64,000 bases of DNA from Bacillota bacterium (GCA_023443745.1 JAEZTB010000027.1:1-64000); one strand, 5' to 3'; shown: positions 51,513 to 61,694, numbered from the stretch's first letter. Numbers and translations: made by a program. Notes: generated from the letters alone by a model not told the origin.

Positions 51513-52913
51513 ATGAGTTACAAGATTTTTGACGAGCAGGATTATCTGGCTGTAAGGCAAATGATAAGGGATAACGAACGGATTTTATATAAGGAAGCTA
51601 TCAATGAAGAATACAGCCATGACGAGCTCAGTGGAACTGAATACTATCCGGATATTGTTATTCAGGTGACTTCTGCCCACGAGGTATCCGAGATTATGAA
51701 GTATGCCTTTGAAAATAATATTCCTGTTACACCCAGAGGCTCGGGAACAGGGCTTGTGGGAGCGGCTGTGGCAGTAAGAAAGGGAATAGTCATTGATCTG
51801 AGCCGAATGAATCGCTTCCTGGAGCTGGATGAGGAGAACCTGACCATTACAGTAGAGCCCGGTGTTTTACTCATGGAGCTATCCAAATATGTAGAGGAGC
51901 ATGATTTATTCTACCCACCTGACCCAGGTGAAAAAACGGCAACGATCGGAGGCAATATTAACACCAATGCGGGTGGCATGCGTGCGGTCAAGTATGGAGT
52001 CACCAGAGACTATGTTCGGGGCTTGGAGGTTGTTCTGCCCAATGGAAGCATCGTCGATTTTGGGGGGAAGGTGGTTAAAAACAGCTCGGGCTATGCATTG
52101 AAGGATTTGATTGTCGGTTCTGAAGGGACCCTTGGCATCGTAACAAAAGCCATTTTAAAGCTATTGCCCCTTCCTAAAAAAACCATCAGCCTTCTGATTC
52201 CTTTTCCAACCCTTGAGCAGGCTATCAGAACAGTACCCTTGATTGTCAAATCCAAATCAATTCCAACGGCAATAGAGTTCATGCAAAGAGAGACCATCAT
52301 GGATGCCGAGGAATTTTTAGGCAAGAAATTCCCTGACAATCAGTCGGATGCTTATTTACTTTTAAAATTTGACGGCAATTCGTCTGAGGAGATTGAAGCA
52401 AGCTTTGAAAAAGTGGCGCAGATTTGCCTGGATCAAGGCGCGCTCGACATCTTGATTTCGGATACCGAAGAACGGGATGAGTCCATTTGGAAGGCCAGGG
52501 GCGCCTTCCTTGAAGCCATAAAGGCCTCGACCACGTACATGGATGAGATAGATGTGGTCGTTCCCAGAAACAAAGTCAATGAGATTGTGGAATTCAGCCA
52601 TGAGCTCCAGAAAAAGGCCGGTGTCAGGATTAAAAGCTTTGGCCATGCTGGGGATGGCAATCTTCACGCCTATGTCCTTAAGGATGATTTAAGTGAGGAA
52701 GAGTGGGAAAAGCGGCTGACCATCGCTATGGATGAAATGTACAAAAAGGCAAAAGAGCTAAAAGGGCAGGTTTCAGGAGAACACGGTATAGGGTTTGCCA
52801 AGAAGCCATATCTCAGAGAGTCTCTGGATGCAGAAATCCTTCACATCATGATTGGTATTAAAAAGGCCTTTGATCCGAAGAATATTTTAAACCCCGGAAA
52901 GGTCTTCCAATAG
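51513..52913 (+). CDS. lctD: FAD-linked lactate/glycolate-type dehydrogenase (LctD/GlcD family)
   Basis: In this 466-aa protein the N-terminal FAD-binding domain (about 40-215) has PRGSGTGLVGAAVA and GSEGTLGIVTKAIL. The C-terminal FAD-linked oxidase domain has GHAGDGNLHAYVL and GEHGIGFAKK. The family takes 2-hydroxy acids such as D-lactate or glycolate. Beside etfB-etfA, with a ferredoxin-like extension on EtfA, the best reading is the dehydrogenase subunit of an electron-confurcating lactate dehydrogenase. The lactate permease and racemase genes found in the A. woodii operon are not here, so the acid could differ. Confidence 0.9.
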   Translation: MSYKIFDEQDYLAVRQMIRDNERILYKEAINEEYSHDELSGTEYYPDIVIQVTSAHEVSEIMKYAFENNIPVTPRGSGTGLVGAAVAVRKGIVIDLSRMNRFLELDEENLTITVEPGVLLMELSKYVEEHDLFYPPDPGEKTATIGGNINTNAGGMRAVKYGVTRDYVRGLEVVLPNGSIVDFGGKVVKNSSGYALKDLIVGSEGTLGIVTKAILKLLPLPKKTISLLIPFPTLEQAIRTVPLIVKSKSIPTAIEFMQRETIMDAEEFLGKKFPDNQSDAYLLLKFDGNSSEEIEASFEKVAQICLDQGALDILISDTEERDESIWKARGAFLEAIKASTTYMDEIDVVVPRNKVNEIVEFSHELQKKAGVRIKSFGHAGDGNLHAYVLKDDLSEEEWEKRLTIAMDEMYKKAKELKGQVSGEHGIGFAKKPYLRESLDAEILHIMIGIKKAFDPKNILNPGKVFQ

Positions 52914-53048
52914 GGTGTAATGAGAGTTAGTAGTTTGTTATGTAAAAAGGATAATTTTACTTGTTTTTAACCTTTGGAGCATGGTAAAATGGCAAAATGG
53001 GGAAGCTAAGGGTGGTCTTGAGCCATTAATGGCTGTAGTGGGGGTAGC

Positions 53049-55658
53049 ATGGAATACTTATATGAAGTCATTGATAAAGAGGAAGGTCTTCCTGTAAAAG
53101 TAATCATTCATAGTGTGAACCATTTTGAGATGCACTGGCATGGTAATTATGAATTTTTGATGGTTCTTGACGGATCGGTAGCAGTCCGGGTAGGGAAAAA
53201 GGATTTCCTGCTGAAAGAAGACGACTTCATCCTTATAAATCCAAATGAAATGCACAGCACCAGCATGACTGAAGAAAGCAATAAATTGATTGCTTTACAA
53301 ATTGACCCGGATTTTTATCATGGTGTTATCAAGACTCGTGCAATAACAGTTAGCTCCGTAAATTATAAGAATGGTAATGATAAGCTTTATGATAAAATCA
53401 GGAGCCATATTGCTGAAATTGTATGGGAGATGGTAAAAAAAGGATTGGAATATAAAGCTAATATTGCCAGTATCCTATTCCAGATTGCCTCGCTCTTTAT
53501 TCAGAACTTAAATGACCAAACCGTAGATATAGATCAGGAGAGAGCCGGAGGAGAAGATCTATCTCGGCTTCAGAGAATTATAAATTACGTCAATGAAAAT
53601 TATAATAAAAAGCTAACTTTGGCTGAAATTGCGGAAGTGGAGCATATAAGCTATTTCTATTTGTCTCGCTTTATTCGTGAAAAGATAGGAATCTCTTTTC
53701 AGCAATATTTGAATGGTGTTCGGCTGGAAAAAGCCGTACAATGGCTTTTTGGCAGTGATTTAAGCATTGCTGCCATTGCTGAAAAAGTTGGCTTTCCCAG
53801 TCCTACAGCCTTTAACAAGCTTTTTAAGGAAGAATACAGGCTTTCCCCCTCCGAATACCGCAAGGCATATGAAAAGCGATATATAGAAGCATATTTAGGA
53901 AGAAATGCTGATTATTCAAATGTTGGCTGCGTAGAGCCGGAAAGCTGTATTAATTCTGAGGCTTCGGAAGAAGGAATATCAAAGAGAAGCCGCACCTATT
54001 TGGATGTGGACAGGCATGCTGCATTAAAAAGCCTTTTCAGGCATCTGCCTCAAAAGGAAATCCATATAGCCCCCCCCAATCAAGTAGAGAAAAGCTCCAT
54101 ATGGGCTGATGCTGCCACGACCGGCACAGCACTTGTACCCTATTGGAGGAAGCTCATGACCTTTACCCATGCTTCTGAAGGACTTCAGGCACAATGGCAG
54201 CAGCAACTGGCCGGGGTTCAGGAGGAACTCGGTTTTGAACATGTGCGATTTCATGGTATTTTCTCAGATGACATGATGGTCTATGTTCCGGATATGATGG
54301 GCAATGTGTCATACAACTGGAGCTATGCAAATAGATTGCTGGATGCACTTGTGAAGATGAAGCTCAAGCCTTTTGTAGAGCTTGGGTTTATGCCTCATGA
54401 AATGGCACGCTCCGAGGAAACAGTCTTTTGGTGGAAGGCCTATGTGGCGCAGCCAAAAGAAATGAGCCAATGGATCGAGTTGGTTAAAGCGTTTATCAAA
54501 CATTGTATCAACCGGTATGGCATGGAGGAAGTAGAGTCCTGGTATTTCGAGGTCTGGAACGAGCCGGAGTCAATTAACTATTATTGGATTGGTAAAAAGG
54601 AAGAATACTTTCATTTTTATAAAGAGACCGCTATGGCCATAAAATCCATATCGGACAAAATACGGGTAGGCGGCCCGTCTATCTCCCATCAGGCTATTCA
54701 GGAAAGCAAATGGCTTGATGACTTTCTTTCCTATTGCCAAAATGAAAAAGCACCATTGGATTATGTCTCCATCCACATTTATGCGGAACAGTATCCGAAA
54801 GAGCTTGAGCCCAGAAAATTGATGAGCCTATTCCTCTCTGCAAGCCCTGAGGATAAGCAACGGATGTTCGAGAGCTACAAGACGATTTATAATGGCAGGA
54901 ATCATACGTATGAGACAATCCAAGCAGTGCGAGGCAAAATACTGGATATTATCAAGAAACCGCTGGAAGTTCATGTCACGGAGTGGAATGCTTCTGCGTC
55001 AAGCAGAAATCTGATACATGATACAGCCTATGTATCCGCTTTTATCATAAAAAATATTATACAGTGCATAGGAACCGTTGACTCTATCGGGTATTGGACT
55101 TTCACAGATATCAATGAAGAAAACCCTATCGGAACAAGTGCTTTTCATGGAAGCTTCGGGCTTATCAACAAGGATGGCATTAAGAAGGCCTCCTACTATG
55201 CATATTTTCTTCTATCAAAGCTGGGTGACGAGATTTTGAGCAAGGGGGAAGAATATATTATCACCAGAAAGAATGGAAGCATCCAAATACTTGTATGCAA
55301 TTATGCCTACTTTGACAGCTTGTTTATAACTGGTGATACATCTGCTCTAAGTGAAAAAGAACGGTATCTCATTTATGAGCTCAAGCCTGATAAAGAAATC
55401 CAGGTAACGGTCACAGGGCTTGAGGGGCATTATCGTGTAGTTAGCTACAGACTTAATCGCTCGAATGGATCGTCCTTTGATCAGTGGGTAAAAATGGGAA
55501 GTCCAGAAGATATGAGCCCGGAAGAAATCCGGTATCTCAATGAGGTTTCAAGGCCTGAAATGACTATTAAAACCGTGGATCTTGAGGGGGAATATAAAGA
55601 GACACTTTATGTTCCGGTTCACGGAGCAGAGCTGATTTTATTCAGTAAAATATATTGA
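53049..55658 (+). CDS. AraC-type regulator fused to a GH39-like glycoside hydrolase
   Basis: This 869-aa protein has three parts. Residues 1-about 110 are a cupin-type sensor with FEMHWHGNYEF. Residues about 175-275 are a double AraC helix-turn-helix with LTLAEIAEV and AIAEKVGFPSPTAFNKLFK. From about 350 a TIM-barrel like GH39 beta-xylosidase/iduronidase follows, with acid/base Glu505 in VWNEPES and nucleophile Glu645 in TEWNAS, both present. There is no signal peptide, so the enzyme part is cytosolic and tied to DNA binding. It may sense its sugar directly and act as a regulator with or without hydrolysis. GGGGG precedes the ATG by 4 nt. Confidence 0.88.
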   Translation: MEYLYEVIDKEEGLPVKVIIHSVNHFEMHWHGNYEFLMVLDGSVAVRVGKKDFLLKEDDFILINPNEMHSTSMTEESNKLIALQIDPDFYHGVIKTRAITVSSVNYKNGNDKLYDKIRSHIAEIVWEMVKKGLEYKANIASILFQIASLFIQNLNDQTVDIDQERAGGEDLSRLQRIINYVNENYNKKLTLAEIAEVEHISYFYLSRFIREKIGISFQQYLNGVRLEKAVQWLFGSDLSIAAIAEKVGFPSPTAFNKLFKEEYRLSPSEYRKAYEKRYIEAYLGRNADYSNVGCVEPESCINSEASEEGISKRSRTYLDVDRHAALKSLFRHLPQKEIHIAPPNQVEKSSIWADAATTGTALVPYWRKLMTFTHASEGLQAQWQQQLAGVQEELGFEHVRFHGIFSDDMMVYVPDMMGNVSYNWSYANRLLDALVKMKLKPFVELGFMPHEMARSEETVFWWKAYVAQPKEMSQWIELVKAFIKHCINRYGMEEVESWYFEVWNEPESINYYWIGKKEEYFHFYKETAMAIKSISDKIRVGGPSISHQAIQESKWLDDFLSYCQNEKAPLDYVSIHIYAEQYPKELEPRKLMSLFLSASPEDKQRMFESYKTIYNGRNHTYETIQAVRGKILDIIKKPLEVHVTEWNASASSRNLIHDTAYVSAFIIKNIIQCIGTVDSIGYWTFTDINEENPIGTSAFHGSFGLINKDGIKKASYYAYFLLSKLGDEILSKGEEYIITRKNGSIQILVCNYAYFDSLFITGDTSALSEKERYLIYELKPDKEIQVTVTGLEGHYRVVSYRLNRSNGSSFDQWVKMGSPEDMSPEEIRYLNEVSRPEMTIKTVDLEGEYKETLYVPVHGAELILFSKIY

Positions 55659-55675
55659 GGTAAAGTGTTAAATAC

Positions 55676-55712
55676 GGGTCGAATCTTGTAATGGGTCGAG
55701 TCATGTTGTTCG
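55676..55712. repeat. short intergenic repeat related to element A
   Basis: GGGTCGAATCTTGT (55676-55689) and GGGTCGAGTCATGTTGTTCG (55693-55712) lie just after the AraC-GH39 gene. The second matches 18 of 20 bases of 39852-39871 inside element A. Function unknown. Confidence 0.5.
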
Positions 55713-55725
55713 CTAATGCCTCTTA

Positions 55726-55759
55726 AGGTGTGTTTTTGTCAAAACACACCTCTTTTTTT
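55726..55759 (+). terminator. terminator of the AraC-GH39 gene
   Basis: A perfect 11-bp stem AGGTGTGTTTT/AAAACACACCT has a 4-nt loop and is followed by CTTTTTTT. Confidence 0.9.
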
Positions 55760-55823
55760 CAACAGGGCAAAAAAGGCTAGACCATATAGCAAAAATGTGA
55801 CTGGTTTAAATCCTTCAACTTCC

Positions 55824-55958
55824 TATAATAAAAGTTAATTCGTGTTAAGATGAGCTTGCTATCTGTATTGCAAGATGGCGGCATTTTTTGCTGACCGCGC
55901 TACAGATGAAGAACAGGCTGGCGATACATGACCACTATAAAATGAGGAGTAACGTGAT
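55824..55958 (+). promoter_or_regulatory. -10 box and structured leader of the adhesin gene
   Basis: TATAAT (55824-55829) has no good -35 box. The leader of about 125 nt can form a hairpin CTTGC/GCAAG (55855-55859 with 55870-55874). Its loop holds ATCTGTA (55861-55867), which is complementary to TACAGAT (55901-55907). A GCGG/CCGC stem (55878-55881 with 55895-55898) lies between. It could be a pseudoknot. No known riboswitch consensus was recognised. Confidence 0.4.
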
Positions 55959-58900
55959 ATGAAGAAAATAAAAATAATAGCATTTATTGTTGCGATCATC
56001 ATGGCGTTTCAGATGGTGATTCCGCAAAACTTGGCCGCCATGGGAGACGACCCGGCTTTGAATGCGGGAACCGGAGATTCGGAAGTTACCTCCGGGGACG
56101 CCATAGGCGCCTTTGTTACAGGCGTGGATTGCGCCGGTTGGCTTAAGCCGCTCCTGACGATGACAATTAAGCAGGGTGGCAGCACAATTGCCGTGGGTGG
56201 CAATATTGACGTAACTAAGGATTTTGAGGTGAACGGCGTATTTGAGAATGTACCAATAACCAAACCGCTGGAGGGCGGCGATTGGCTGGAAGAGGGCGAC
56301 TATGCGGTTTTCTCCATAGATCCCAAGGTCACTCTGGTTGGTTCCTCGATGCCTCTTGATTTAGAGGGTACAGTAAATAACACCAAGATAAAAATAGGTA
56401 CGCTTACGTTTCAACCTGGTCCCGGCGGCACAGGTCTGCAAGCCAGAATTGATTTTGAGGCCGATTTGTGGGATGAAACAAAGGGATATACTGATATTAC
56501 AAATATAACTTTCAAGGCCAGTATGCAGTACGATGGTTCGGGCATAGGTGAAGGCGATGAAGCTAAAGATGTCACCATCATCGGCAAAGATTTCAAGGTC
56601 TACAAGCCGGTTGTGCCCATTGAGCCGACCGTTGATAAGGAAAGCGCACTTGATCCTTCCACCGGTGTCATTACATGGACGATCACTGTGGATGCCCTGA
56701 AAAATGCCGTGTCCGGACAAGCCTTAAAGGATATTGTATTCACGGATTCCCTGCCTAACGGTATCACGTACGTTAATGATTCGTTCAAGGTTGGTGGGAA
56801 TTTCAAGGCCGATGTGGATGTGTATACTCCCGCGACCAAAACGCTGAGTTATACGTTCACTGCTTCCGATGGCAATGGCCCGAAGGACATCACCTTCGAG
56901 ACGACAATAGACGATTGGGACACAGTGAAGTACGGCTTTACAGCCAGCTCATTTACAAACAGCGCAAAGGTGACGCTGAACGACAAGAACAATACCGACA
57001 TCGACACGGTTACCATCACCAAGAAAACCTATATCAATAAAGCCGGTGAAAGAGTGGACCCGAACAATCCCCTCGACCGCCAGATATATTGGTACATCGA
57101 AGTAAACGAAGCGAGACACCCGCTTACGAACATTACCGTAACCGATCAACTGAACAGCAGACTAGTCTGGAAATCCGCCAAATGGCAGAGGAATACCGCC
57201 GCTGCGGGACAGACCGCTAATTGGGTAGATGTTTCCGGCCACGATATTACCGGTGTGCCAGCGCAGCATAAATATATCTATTCTGGTACAACAAGTGATC
57301 ATCTGCGGCTGGTCATCCTGACCGAAGCCGAGATCAAAGAGGGCGACTACACCACAGACGCCGAAACCATGTACAACAAGGCATCCGTGACATGGGATAC
57401 CAAGCCGGGCGGCGGCATTGAATCCGGCAACCCCGGTGTCGGCGTTGGCTTCCACGCGCTTAATAAGAGCGGCAGCTTTGATGCGAACTGGATACAAAAC
57501 CACCTGGTCAACTGGACTGTCACGGTGGATCTCAAAGAGATTGGAAGTAGCAGTATCGCAAACTTCAAGGTCTACGACCTGCTGGTGCATGGTAAATCCG
57601 GCAGTGATAAGGGTGATAAGCCGGACTCAGTAGACGCTGCTATCTGGAACAGCCTCACGCCGCAGTATGGGCAGAAATATAATGCGCTGATCAGTGCAAC
57701 AGGCGGCTTGGACGTCAAGCAAATTAAGGTGATGAAGGGCGGCGAGCATGTTGCCGACCTGATTGAAATTTCGGGCTTCACCACAGCTCAAGCATACTCT
57801 GTCAAGTTCTCCTCCAAGATGCTCGATCCCTCAAGCTTTACCACAAACGGCACGGTCACAGCCTATAATACTGCGACGCTGTTTGACGGCACAACGAAGA
57901 GGAAGGACGCAACCGCCTCCCCCGAAATAGATGTTGAGGTGCTTAAGAAAACCGTATTGGTGGCCACCGACAACGAAGACGCCCTGAACGGCTCAACAGG
58001 GAATGGCAGTTCCGGCAACGGCTTCAACCACACAACCAGGACAGCTATTTTCCGTTTGAGTATAAACAGCACCGGCCAGAACCTGAGCGATAACGAATTC
58101 AAAGGAAAAACCGACATAGTGGTAGCCGATACCTTGCCTGAAGGCTGGGAATTTGATGAAAGTTGGAATACCAAAGGATACAAGATTTTTGAGGGTTCGA
58201 CTGCTACGGTACCGGGTGTCGATCCTGTGACAAGCAAAGTGTTTGGCACAGCCGGCAATGGAAGAAAAACCGTAACCTTTACCTTCAATACGCTGGACAA
58301 GCACTATGTCATTCTGGTCAAGGCCAGGCTGACCGATGAAAAATATGCAGAACTGGTGAAGAACAACCCGACATCCATATCCCAGCGTAATGACGTGATC
58401 TTAACGGGAAACGGCGGCGGTGCCACAGGCAATGTCAGCGTCACTGTCAATACCGATGTGGTGGGCAAGAAGCAGGGCAAGATCACAAACGATATAAACG
58501 GTATCTTAAAGTGGGAAATTAATTACAACCCGCGTGTGGCAGGGGTTGTGACCGATCATGATAAGGTGACCATAACAGACACGCTGCCTGCAGGAGCGGA
58601 ACTATGGCTGGATACCAACCTCAGCCCCGATACTGGAAACGAGGGGACGGAGCCCAGATTCAGTATCAAAGCCATGGCGATACAAAAAGACGGCTCATAT
58701 GCCGTAACGGGCGATAATCTGGCCCCGGGCTGGATAACGAGCGGCAATGTCAAATACGATTCCGCCACCCGCAAGCTGACCATCGAGCTGACCGGCGCTC
58801 AACGTACAACGTCTTATCGCATCACCTACCTGACCGCGCTGGTTGGTAATCCGGGGACGATTAAGAATGAAGTGCTGGTTGAAGGGGTCACAGCGAAAAA

Positions 58901-61694
58901 AACCGACTCCAATGCCCAGTACAATATTCAGGACTCCGATGCTTCCGCAGCGCTTGCGCTAGGCGGCTGGTTCCAAATCAAGAAGGTGGGCAGTAACGGT
59001 AATGCAATCACAGGCAATCCCGCGACTTTCACCCTCTATTATGGGGACAAGGCGCTCCGTACAGTCACAACCGGCGCTAACGGCACGGTTATCGTACGTG
59101 CGCTCCGTCCGGCTGTTTATACCTTGAAGGAAACCGCTGCTCCCAGCGGCTATCTTGAGAATAGCAAGGTGTATACCGTAAAGGTTGCGGCGGATAAAAC
59201 AACCACGGTATCGAACGGAGAAGATGTGGTTGTCTTCTCGAACGCGGACACCGGTAAATTCTTTAACGTGAAAAACTATAAGAGCGGAGACCCCCAACCG
59301 GAATATGGCGGACTGACGATCAGCAAAACCGTTGCGGGCTCCGATGGCGATGCCCATAAGCCCTTTGGTTTCCGGATTACACTGGAGGGGCTGAATGGAA
59401 CATACGCCTATACCGGCAACGGCGTGCCCCATGGCATAATAAAGAGCGGGGATTTCATTTCTCTTACCCATGGACAAAGCATCACCATTACGGGATTGCC
59501 GGCGGGAACCCAATACACGGTAACCGAAGCAGATTACACCGGCCAGGGATACGTTACGATCAGCACAGACCAGGCCGGTACCATTGAGGCCAATATAATA
59601 CTAACAGCGTCATTTACAAACACCCTGGGCAAGGCGCCTATTGTAATCAAGAAGCACGGCGCAAACAATGTCCCGCTCTCCGGTGGTAAGTTTAAGCTGA
59701 CAGGCACGTCATCCTATAACGGTCAGACGTTTACCGTTGAAGACGTCGCCGCGGTAAACGGCATCGTTACCTTTGATGATGTCCCCATCGGTGTCTATAC
59801 CGTTACGGAAACCGAAGCGCCTGCAGGGCATCAGCTAAACAGTGCGGCTATTGCCGTAACTGTTGGCGGCAATATAGCAAGAACGGATGTCGAGGTAACA
59901 TATAACCCTGCGAATGCGACCATCACCAACGATCCTGTTTCCACACAGTTCTCGTTTAAGAAAACAGACCTGAATGGCGCAGTAATAGACCTGATAGCCT
60001 CTGGCGCAGAGTTTAAGCTTTCGGGAACCGACCATAATAATCAACCTGTAGATAAAACAGCAGCTGTGGCTGACGATGGGACGGTTTCGTTCTACGGTGT
60101 CACCATAAGCCAAGGCAAATACAAAATTATAGAAACCAAGGCTCCCCATCGTTATCTCAACCCCAACTCAGACCCGGCTAATATGCCTGTCCTTGAGGCA
60201 GAGGTTAAATACAACGATACGAGAAGCGGCCTTGAGGTGACGATAACCAAGCCCGATGGTTCCATGGCCGACATGGACAACGGCAGCGTAATACTGAAGA
60301 ACGCCCCCGCTGTTACGGATGTTTCCTTCACAAAAAAGAACTCCGCAAGCGACACGATAAAAATCAACGGCGGCACCTTCAAAATTAGCGGAGAATCCGA
60401 TTTTGGCAGTTATGAAGCCCTTGCCTTCGCTGTGGACGGCATAGTGACCTTCAAGAATGTCCCGGTCAATGCCACGGGGAAATCCTACACCATCGAAGAA
60501 ACCATCCCCCCCTCCGGCTACCAGCTGACCGGGGATAAGCTTACGGTGACAGTCAGCTACGCCGATAACAGTAAGACCGCTGTCGCCAAGCCCGTATTCA
60601 AGGACAATGCAGATACCCTGAAGAACGATCAAGTGCCCTATGAACCAAGTTTCGGAAGCATCTCCATCCTCAAAACGGACGAGGAAGGCACAAAGCTCCA
60701 GGGTGCGTCCTTCACTTTATATGACAAAGCCGGCAAAGCGCTTGCATCCACCGTTTCCGGTTCCAATGGTATGGCGTGGTTCACTCACCTTACGCCCGGC
60801 GAATATATAGTTCGTGAAACGTCCGCCCCTAAAGGGTATGTGCTTTCGACGGAAGACATCACCGTCTCTGTCAGCGATTCAGCTACAGCATCCTTCACAG
60901 TTGTCAATAAAGCTGAAAAAATTGACATTCTGGGGAAAATTGAAATTTTGAAAACGGATGAGGCCGGTAATGTGCTGGCTGATGCGGAATTCCGACTCTA
61001 TGACGCAAAAGGAGTATTGATACAAAGCGGAATTTCAGGGAAGGACGGCCTGGTTGTGTTTGACCAGGTACCTGCAGGAGATTATACCATTCTGGAAAGT
61101 AAAGCACCTGAAGGATACGAACTCGGTACCCGTCAGATTACCTTGAAGGTAGACAGCCTTGAGACCCTAACCGTCTCCTATGTAAACAAAAAGATTACTC
61201 CGGAACCGGAGCCTGAAAAGAATGGCAGCATACAGATCAAGAAGGTCGATAAGGCTTCCAAACCTCTAGCTGGAGCGATATTCACGCTCTTCGATGAGAG
61301 TGGGAACGCACTAAAAACAGCTGTGTCCGGGAAAGACGGAATAGTACATTTTGATAATCTGAAGCCCGGAAAATATACTTTGCAGGAGACCGGGGCTCCC
61401 GAGGGTTATGCGCTGAATAACGACAAACTGGCTGTGGAAGTGGCCCCATCCAAAACGTTGATGCTTAAATTCAGAAACATACCCCTTACGGAAATAGAGG
61501 AAGAAGGCCCGCCTTCCGGCTGGGTTGACATTGATGATCCGGATGTTCCGAAAGGTCCTGGCGGCGAAATACCCCAAGCGGGCTCATTGTTTGATACCAT
61601 GATGATGGTTCTGATGGGAGGTAGCCTGATTCTGACAGGTACATTCTTGCTCTACAGAAGGCGCAGGAAGACTGAGCAAGGGTCTGTGAAATAA
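55959..61694 (+). CDS. large wall-anchored adhesin with Cna-B repeats
   Basis: This 1911-aa protein has a signal peptide (1-about 30) and a large N-terminal region (about 40-1000) of DUF11 or fimbrial isopeptide-type Ig domains, with TITDTLPAG-like strands and KKTYINKAGERVDPNNPLD. About eight SpaA/Cna-B-like domains follow (starting near 1001, 1117, 1227, 1327, 1451, 1565, 1658 and 1756), most closing with an ETxAPxGY motif whose Glu helps form Lys-Asn isopeptide bonds. The C-terminus has IPQAG (about 1870), a membrane helix and RRRRK, a sorting signal that departs from LPXTG. By eye the gene is richer in G and C than its neighbours. A sortase follows. It is likely a fimbrial or surface adhesin. 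Confidence 0.9.
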   Translation: MKKIKIIAFIVAIIMAFQMVIPQNLAAMGDDPALNAGTGDSEVTSGDAIGAFVTGVDCAGWLKPLLTMTIKQGGSTIAVGGNIDVTKDFEVNGVFENVPITKPLEGGDWLEEGDYAVFSIDPKVTLVGSSMPLDLEGTVNNTKIKIGTLTFQPGPGGTGLQARIDFEADLWDETKGYTDITNITFKASMQYDGSGIGEGDEAKDVTIIGKDFKVYKPVVPIEPTVDKESALDPSTGVITWTITVDALKNAVSGQALKDIVFTDSLPNGITYVNDSFKVGGNFKADVDVYTPATKTLSYTFTASDGNGPKDITFETTIDDWDTVKYGFTASSFTNSAKVTLNDKNNTDIDTVTITKKTYINKAGERVDPNNPLDRQIYWYIEVNEARHPLTNITVTDQLNSRLVWKSAKWQRNTAAAGQTANWVDVSGHDITGVPAQHKYIYSGTTSDHLRLVILTEAEIKEGDYTTDAETMYNKASVTWDTKPGGGIESGNPGVGVGFHALNKSGSFDANWIQNHLVNWTVTVDLKEIGSSSIANFKVYDLLVHGKSGSDKGDKPDSVDAAIWNSLTPQYGQKYNALISATGGLDVKQIKVMKGGEHVADLIEISGFTTAQAYSVKFSSKMLDPSSFTTNGTVTAYNTATLFDGTTKRKDATASPEIDVEVLKKTVLVATDNEDALNGSTGNGSSGNGFNHTTRTAIFRLSINSTGQNLSDNEFKGKTDIVVADTLPEGWEFDESWNTKGYKIFEGSTATVPGVDPVTSKVFGTAGNGRKTVTFTFNTLDKHYVILVKARLTDEKYAELVKNNPTSISQRNDVILTGNGGGATGNVSVTVNTDVVGKKQGKITNDINGILKWEINYNPRVAGVVTDHDKVTITDTLPAGAELWLDTNLSPDTGNEGTEPRFSIKAMAIQKDGSYAVTGDNLAPGWITSGNVKYDSATRKLTIELTGAQRTTSYRITYLTALVGNPGTIKNEVLVEGVTAKKTDSNAQYNIQDSDASAALALGGWFQIKKVGSNGNAITGNPATFTLYYGDKALRTVTTGANGTVIVRALRPAVYTLKETAAPSGYLENSKVYTVKVAADKTTTVSNGEDVVVFSNADTGKFFNVKNYKSGDPQPEYGGLTISKTVAGSDGDAHKPFGFRITLEGLNGTYAYTGNGVPHGIIKSGDFISLTHGQSITITGLPAGTQYTVTEADYTGQGYVTISTDQAGTIEANIILTASFTNTLGKAPIVIKKHGANNVPLSGGKFKLTGTSSYNGQTFTVEDVAAVNGIVTFDDVPIGVYTVTETEAPAGHQLNSAAIAVTVGGNIARTDVEVTYNPANATITNDPVSTQFSFKKTDLNGAVIDLIASGAEFKLSGTDHNNQPVDKTAAVADDGTVSFYGVTISQGKYKIIETKAPHRYLNPNSDPANMPVLEAEVKYNDTRSGLEVTITKPDGSMADMDNGSVILKNAPAVTDVSFTKKNSASDTIKINGGTFKISGESDFGSYEALAFAVDGIVTFKNVPVNATGKSYTIEETIPPSGYQLTGDKLTVTVSYADNSKTAVAKPVFKDNADTLKNDQVPYEPSFGSISILKTDEEGTKLQGASFTLYDKAGKALASTVSGSNGMAWFTHLTPGEYIVRETSAPKGYVLSTEDITVSVSDSATASFTVVNKAEKIDILGKIEILKTDEAGNVLADAEFRLYDAKGVLIQSGISGKDGLVVFDQVPAGDYTILESKAPEGYELGTRQITLKVDSLETLTVSYVNKKITPEPEPEKNGSIQIKKVDKASKPLAGAIFTLFDESGNALKTAVSGKDGIVHFDNLKPGKYTLQETGAPEGYALNNDKLAVEVAPSKTLMLKFRNIPLTEIEEEGPPSGWVDIDDPDVPKGPGGEIPQAGSLFDTMMMVLMGGSLILTGTFLLYRRRRKTEQGSVK

